This document shows positions 28,951-30,945 of a stretch of DNA of 30,945 nucleotides, one piece after another (the stretch's first letter is position 1; each line of letters starts with the position of its first letter). The notes beneath the pieces were generated by a model, which was not told where the DNA came from, searched no databases, and saw nothing but the letters and a program-made list of their open reading frames with translations. Location of the stretch: the NCBI GenBank assembly GCA_030374735.1, contig JASCIV010000220.1, positions 1-30,945 on the forward strand. The letters are read 5' to 3'. The DNA is from Gracilaria caudata (Eukaryota; Rhodophyta; Florideophyceae; Gracilariales; Gracilariaceae). The position numbers and the translations under genes are program-made.

Positions 28951-29290
28951 ATGCCGCGTGGGACTCGCTTGACACAGGTCGAGAAAGCTCAGATTCTAGT
29001 AGCCCATGTCTTCGACAATCTATCCCACAAATTGCCAACGAAGTCGGATGTCACTGAAAAACCGTCCAAAATTTTTTACTGCGTCCAGAGACATTACAGC
29101 AAATATAGGAAGCCCAGAAATCCGAAACTTGCAGAAGCTACAAAAAGGAACATTCTGTAAAATGTTACTGAAAACGTCATTTGTGCAACGATTCATTTTG
29201 AAAACTCCAAATGGCAAAAACTACCCGTTCAAAGATACACACACCATTGTAAAGCTCTCGTTCTCTGCTTCAAACTGCTGGAAACAGATT
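28951..29290 (+). pseudogene. Tc1/mariner-type transposase N-terminus, decayed
   Basis: The relic starts at an ATG with MPRGTRLTQVEKAQILVAH, the usual opening of Tc1-like transposases. After a one-base frame change near 29012 it continues in another frame as RQSIPQIANEVGCH, a stop, KTVQNFLLRPET. Together these form the first helix-turn-helix that contacts the terminal repeat. The frame then returns to the first near 29092 (YSKYRKPRNPKLAEATKRNIL) and meets a TAA at 29158-29160. Two frame changes and at least two stops show it is dead. No DDE/DDD catalytic part follows. Confidence 0.72.
29183..29219 (+). repeat. Left arm of an inverted repeat
   Basis: This 37-base arm begins GTGCAACGATTCATTTT and matches the reverse complement of 29585-29621 at 33 of 37 positions by hand alignment. 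It lies immediately after the Tc1-like relic. It could be the terminal repeat of a small non-autonomous element or part of a second, inverted transposon copy. Confidence 0.85.
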
Positions 29291-29584
29291 TGAAAAAGAG
29301 CAAACCAATCCAAAAATATTGACCAAACATTCTAGGTAGGGCAGAACGGGCTTGACTTTCAAAACAGCGTAGAAGCTGAGAAAATCGCGAAACAAAAAAT
29401 GCTTTGGTGACGGAAGCGACTGGAATGATGATTTTTGAACAAGATTGATGCGTTTTTCAGGCGTTTAACCTTTATTTCAACCAATTTTAGTCTCTCTTTG
29501 AAGCTATTGAAAAGCTCTACAACTTCGGTTTTTGCGTGCAAAATCGCTCTCTGAATCATTTTGACGATATCTCGGTTGCCACCC

Positions 29585-29621
29585 ATTTTCCATTTGGAGT
29601 TTTTAAAATGAATCGTTACAC
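29585..29621 (-). repeat. Right arm of an inverted repeat
   Basis: Read on the minus strand it begins GTGTAACGATTCATTTT and pairs with 29183-29219, four mismatches in 37. The two arms point toward each other and enclose about 365 bases without a recognisable gene. Confidence 0.85.
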
Positions 29622-30060
29622 ATTTATGGTATGACGCCGGTGATAACAGCCTTTGATAGGGTGACACAGAAAACAAAATGTGGGCCTGTTTGAAGAACAA
29701 AAGTAACTCTCTGTCTTGTAATTTGGAAAATCAACGAAGAGCAAGAACGAACGCAAGCAATTTTATCGTAGAACAAAATGAGCTGCTCCACTGAACGCGA
29801 TCGGTTGTTCGAAGAAAAGTGCAGAAACGCCACAACAACTAGTCTTTGCAAAGTTTGTGGAGCTCCAAAGATTTCTGAAGTAGGCATATCCAAAGCACCA
29901 CAATCTATCGTTCTAATTTCAACGATGCACCAATCTTAAGAAAAAATATCTAGATGTCACGTGAGTAGTGCCCACTCTTCTTTCAATATTTGTAGAACGT
30001 TAACCAATCGCTAAATACCAAATCACCGGCATTGTTTTGCCTCTCGGACCTACCATGCCG
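29622..30060. other. Interval between transposon relics, no gene recognised
   Basis: About 440 bases, A+T-rich. Short frames at 29624-29893 (minus) and 29778-29939 (plus) lack motifs. It is probably old intergenic or mobile-element-derived DNA. Confidence 0.45.
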
Positions 30061-30776
30061 TTAAAGACGGCCATCAAGAAATAGGGTGAACTGATTGCGT
30101 ATCACAGCAGCTTTCTTTGCCTGAGCCGTGCGGGCCATAGCAGCTTGAGTGCGACGTAAGCGACGCCTCTCCTGCCGTGAGGCAAAAAGTCTCGCCCACA
30201 ACGCAGCTTGCTTTGGGGCGAGCGATTTAAGATGCCTGAGTTCTGCCGGCGTTCTAAACTTCTCTACTCTAGACTCTAGACTCTTTTTTCTTATGTTCGA
30301 CCTCCTTCACGTTTTTGCGCTCATTGCGAACCGTCAAAGCCTGCAGCACATTTTGGTTCTTATAGATAATCCCATGTTGCGAATTGATTCGGATCACTCT
30401 ACTTTCTTCTACGTCTGCATCGCGCATTAACGACCGGTTCAGGTCTTTGTGGGACTCTACAACGTCCCCTACGGTAAGCTCTTGGTTCTCTCTATTGTCT
30501 GGAAAGAATCGCTCTAAGGGCGCTGCCGTGGCCTTTTGCTTTGTAATTGCGAAGCTGCCTGTTTTCTCGAAACCGCTTCGTATGTTCGCCATAGTCACTG
30601 ACTTCATATATGCGTCTGTGATTCACCCCGCGACGTCAAAATCGTCCAGGATGTCCTTCACCTGGGCAGCCCTGTGCACATAAGCTTGAGGGTGGCTCTT
30701 AAATGACGAGAAGACGCCAACATCTTGTGGTGCAAATCCACCCGCGTGACAAAAGCAACAGCCGCCTCGCGGAAGG
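30061..30776 (-). pseudogene. pogo/Tigger-like (DDE_1) transposase C-terminus, decayed
   Basis: Read on the minus strand, the sequence gives LPRGGCCFCHAGGFAPQDVG, then VFSSFKSHPQAYVHRAAQ, an in-frame TGA at 30623-30625, and AYMKSVTMANIRSGFEKTG. The order QxxDVGVFxxxK, then NIRSGFxKTG, is the C-terminal part of the catalytic region and tail of pogo/Tigger/jerky-type DDE_1 transposases. The frame stops at 30269-30271. A neighbouring frame then continues as EKFRTPAELRHLKSLAPK and RLFASRQERRRLRRTQAA down to a TAA at 30061-30063, so there is also a frameshift. The N-terminal half with the first catalytic aspartates is not recognisable in the 170 bases left before the window edge. It is on the opposite strand from the Tc1-like relic and is a separate element. 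Confidence 0.62.
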
Positions 30777-30945
30777 AACACCCAACGTGCTCAGCCTTGC
30801 TCCCGTAGGAGGTGGGTCAGTAGCAAGAGCCCACCGTTAGGGTCAGCGCGAGATGGGCGTAAATCCGGGTGACCCCTACCTGCCGTACAGACGGAGGTTG
30901 AAATGGGCGAATCAGCAACGTAGCCGACGGTGTCGGATGAGGCAC
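30777..30945. other. Window end, probably transposon-derived
   Basis: The last 170 bases have several minus-strand stops in the pogo frame and no readable domain. They probably belong to the same degraded element, since its N-terminal part should lie in this direction. Confidence 0.3.

Overview
This window is nuclear DNA from a eukaryote. It carries an exportin-2, a MutS-homologue 6, an exosome RRP4, an ESCRT-I VPS28, RING E3 ligases, two-pore K+ channels with EF hands and a UDP-glucuronate decarboxylase. Several genes have short GT-AG introns. A CxxC-rich DnaJ-type zinc-finger protein with a transit-like N-terminus and the EF-hand two-pore channels point to a photosynthetic lineage. Very long genes (MSH6, exportin-2) without introns, five short introns in total and roughly 1-kb intergenic gaps would fit a unicellular red alga. 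That placement is an inference; I cannot name the species.

Layout. Positions 1 to about 5.4 kb are extremely G+C- and CpG-rich. This part holds a partial RING-H2 E3 ligase gene (minus), a mitochondrial NFU1 gene (plus), a two-exon gene for a SelT/SelW/SelH-fold (Rdx) protein (minus) and the first of two tandem two-pore K+ channel genes (minus). The second K+ channel (6.3-7.3 kb) lies in sequence of much lower G+C, so the composition boundary falls between two tandem paralogues. Then come a RING-LON protein (8.3-9.6 kb), exportin-2 (10.6-13.5 kb) and MSH6 (14.4-18.2 kb), all on the minus strand. A divergent promoter separates MSH6 from a plastid-type DnaJ zinc-finger gene (plus, two exons). 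A second small RING-H2 gene (minus, two exons), VPS28 (minus), a previously hidden small two-exon gene with an MBD-like motif (plus), RRP4 (minus) and UDP-xylose synthase (plus, two exons) follow.

From about 28.9 kb to the end the DNA is a graveyard of Tc1/mariner-superfamily DNA transposons: a broken Tc1-like N-terminal helix-turn-helix region, a pair of 37-base inverted repeats, and a broken pogo/Tigger-like C-terminal region on the opposite strand.

The genes do not form an operon or one pathway. They are mostly conserved housekeeping genes for ubiquitin signalling, Fe-S assembly, ion transport, nuclear export, mismatch repair, RNA decay, endosomal sorting and nucleotide-sugar synthesis. 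I found no complete novel multi-gene system. The most unusual signals are the Rdx-fold protein with both redox cysteines replaced by serine, the abrupt composition boundary between tandem paralogues, the small MBD-like spliced gene, and the E2F-like inverted repeat upstream of MSH6.
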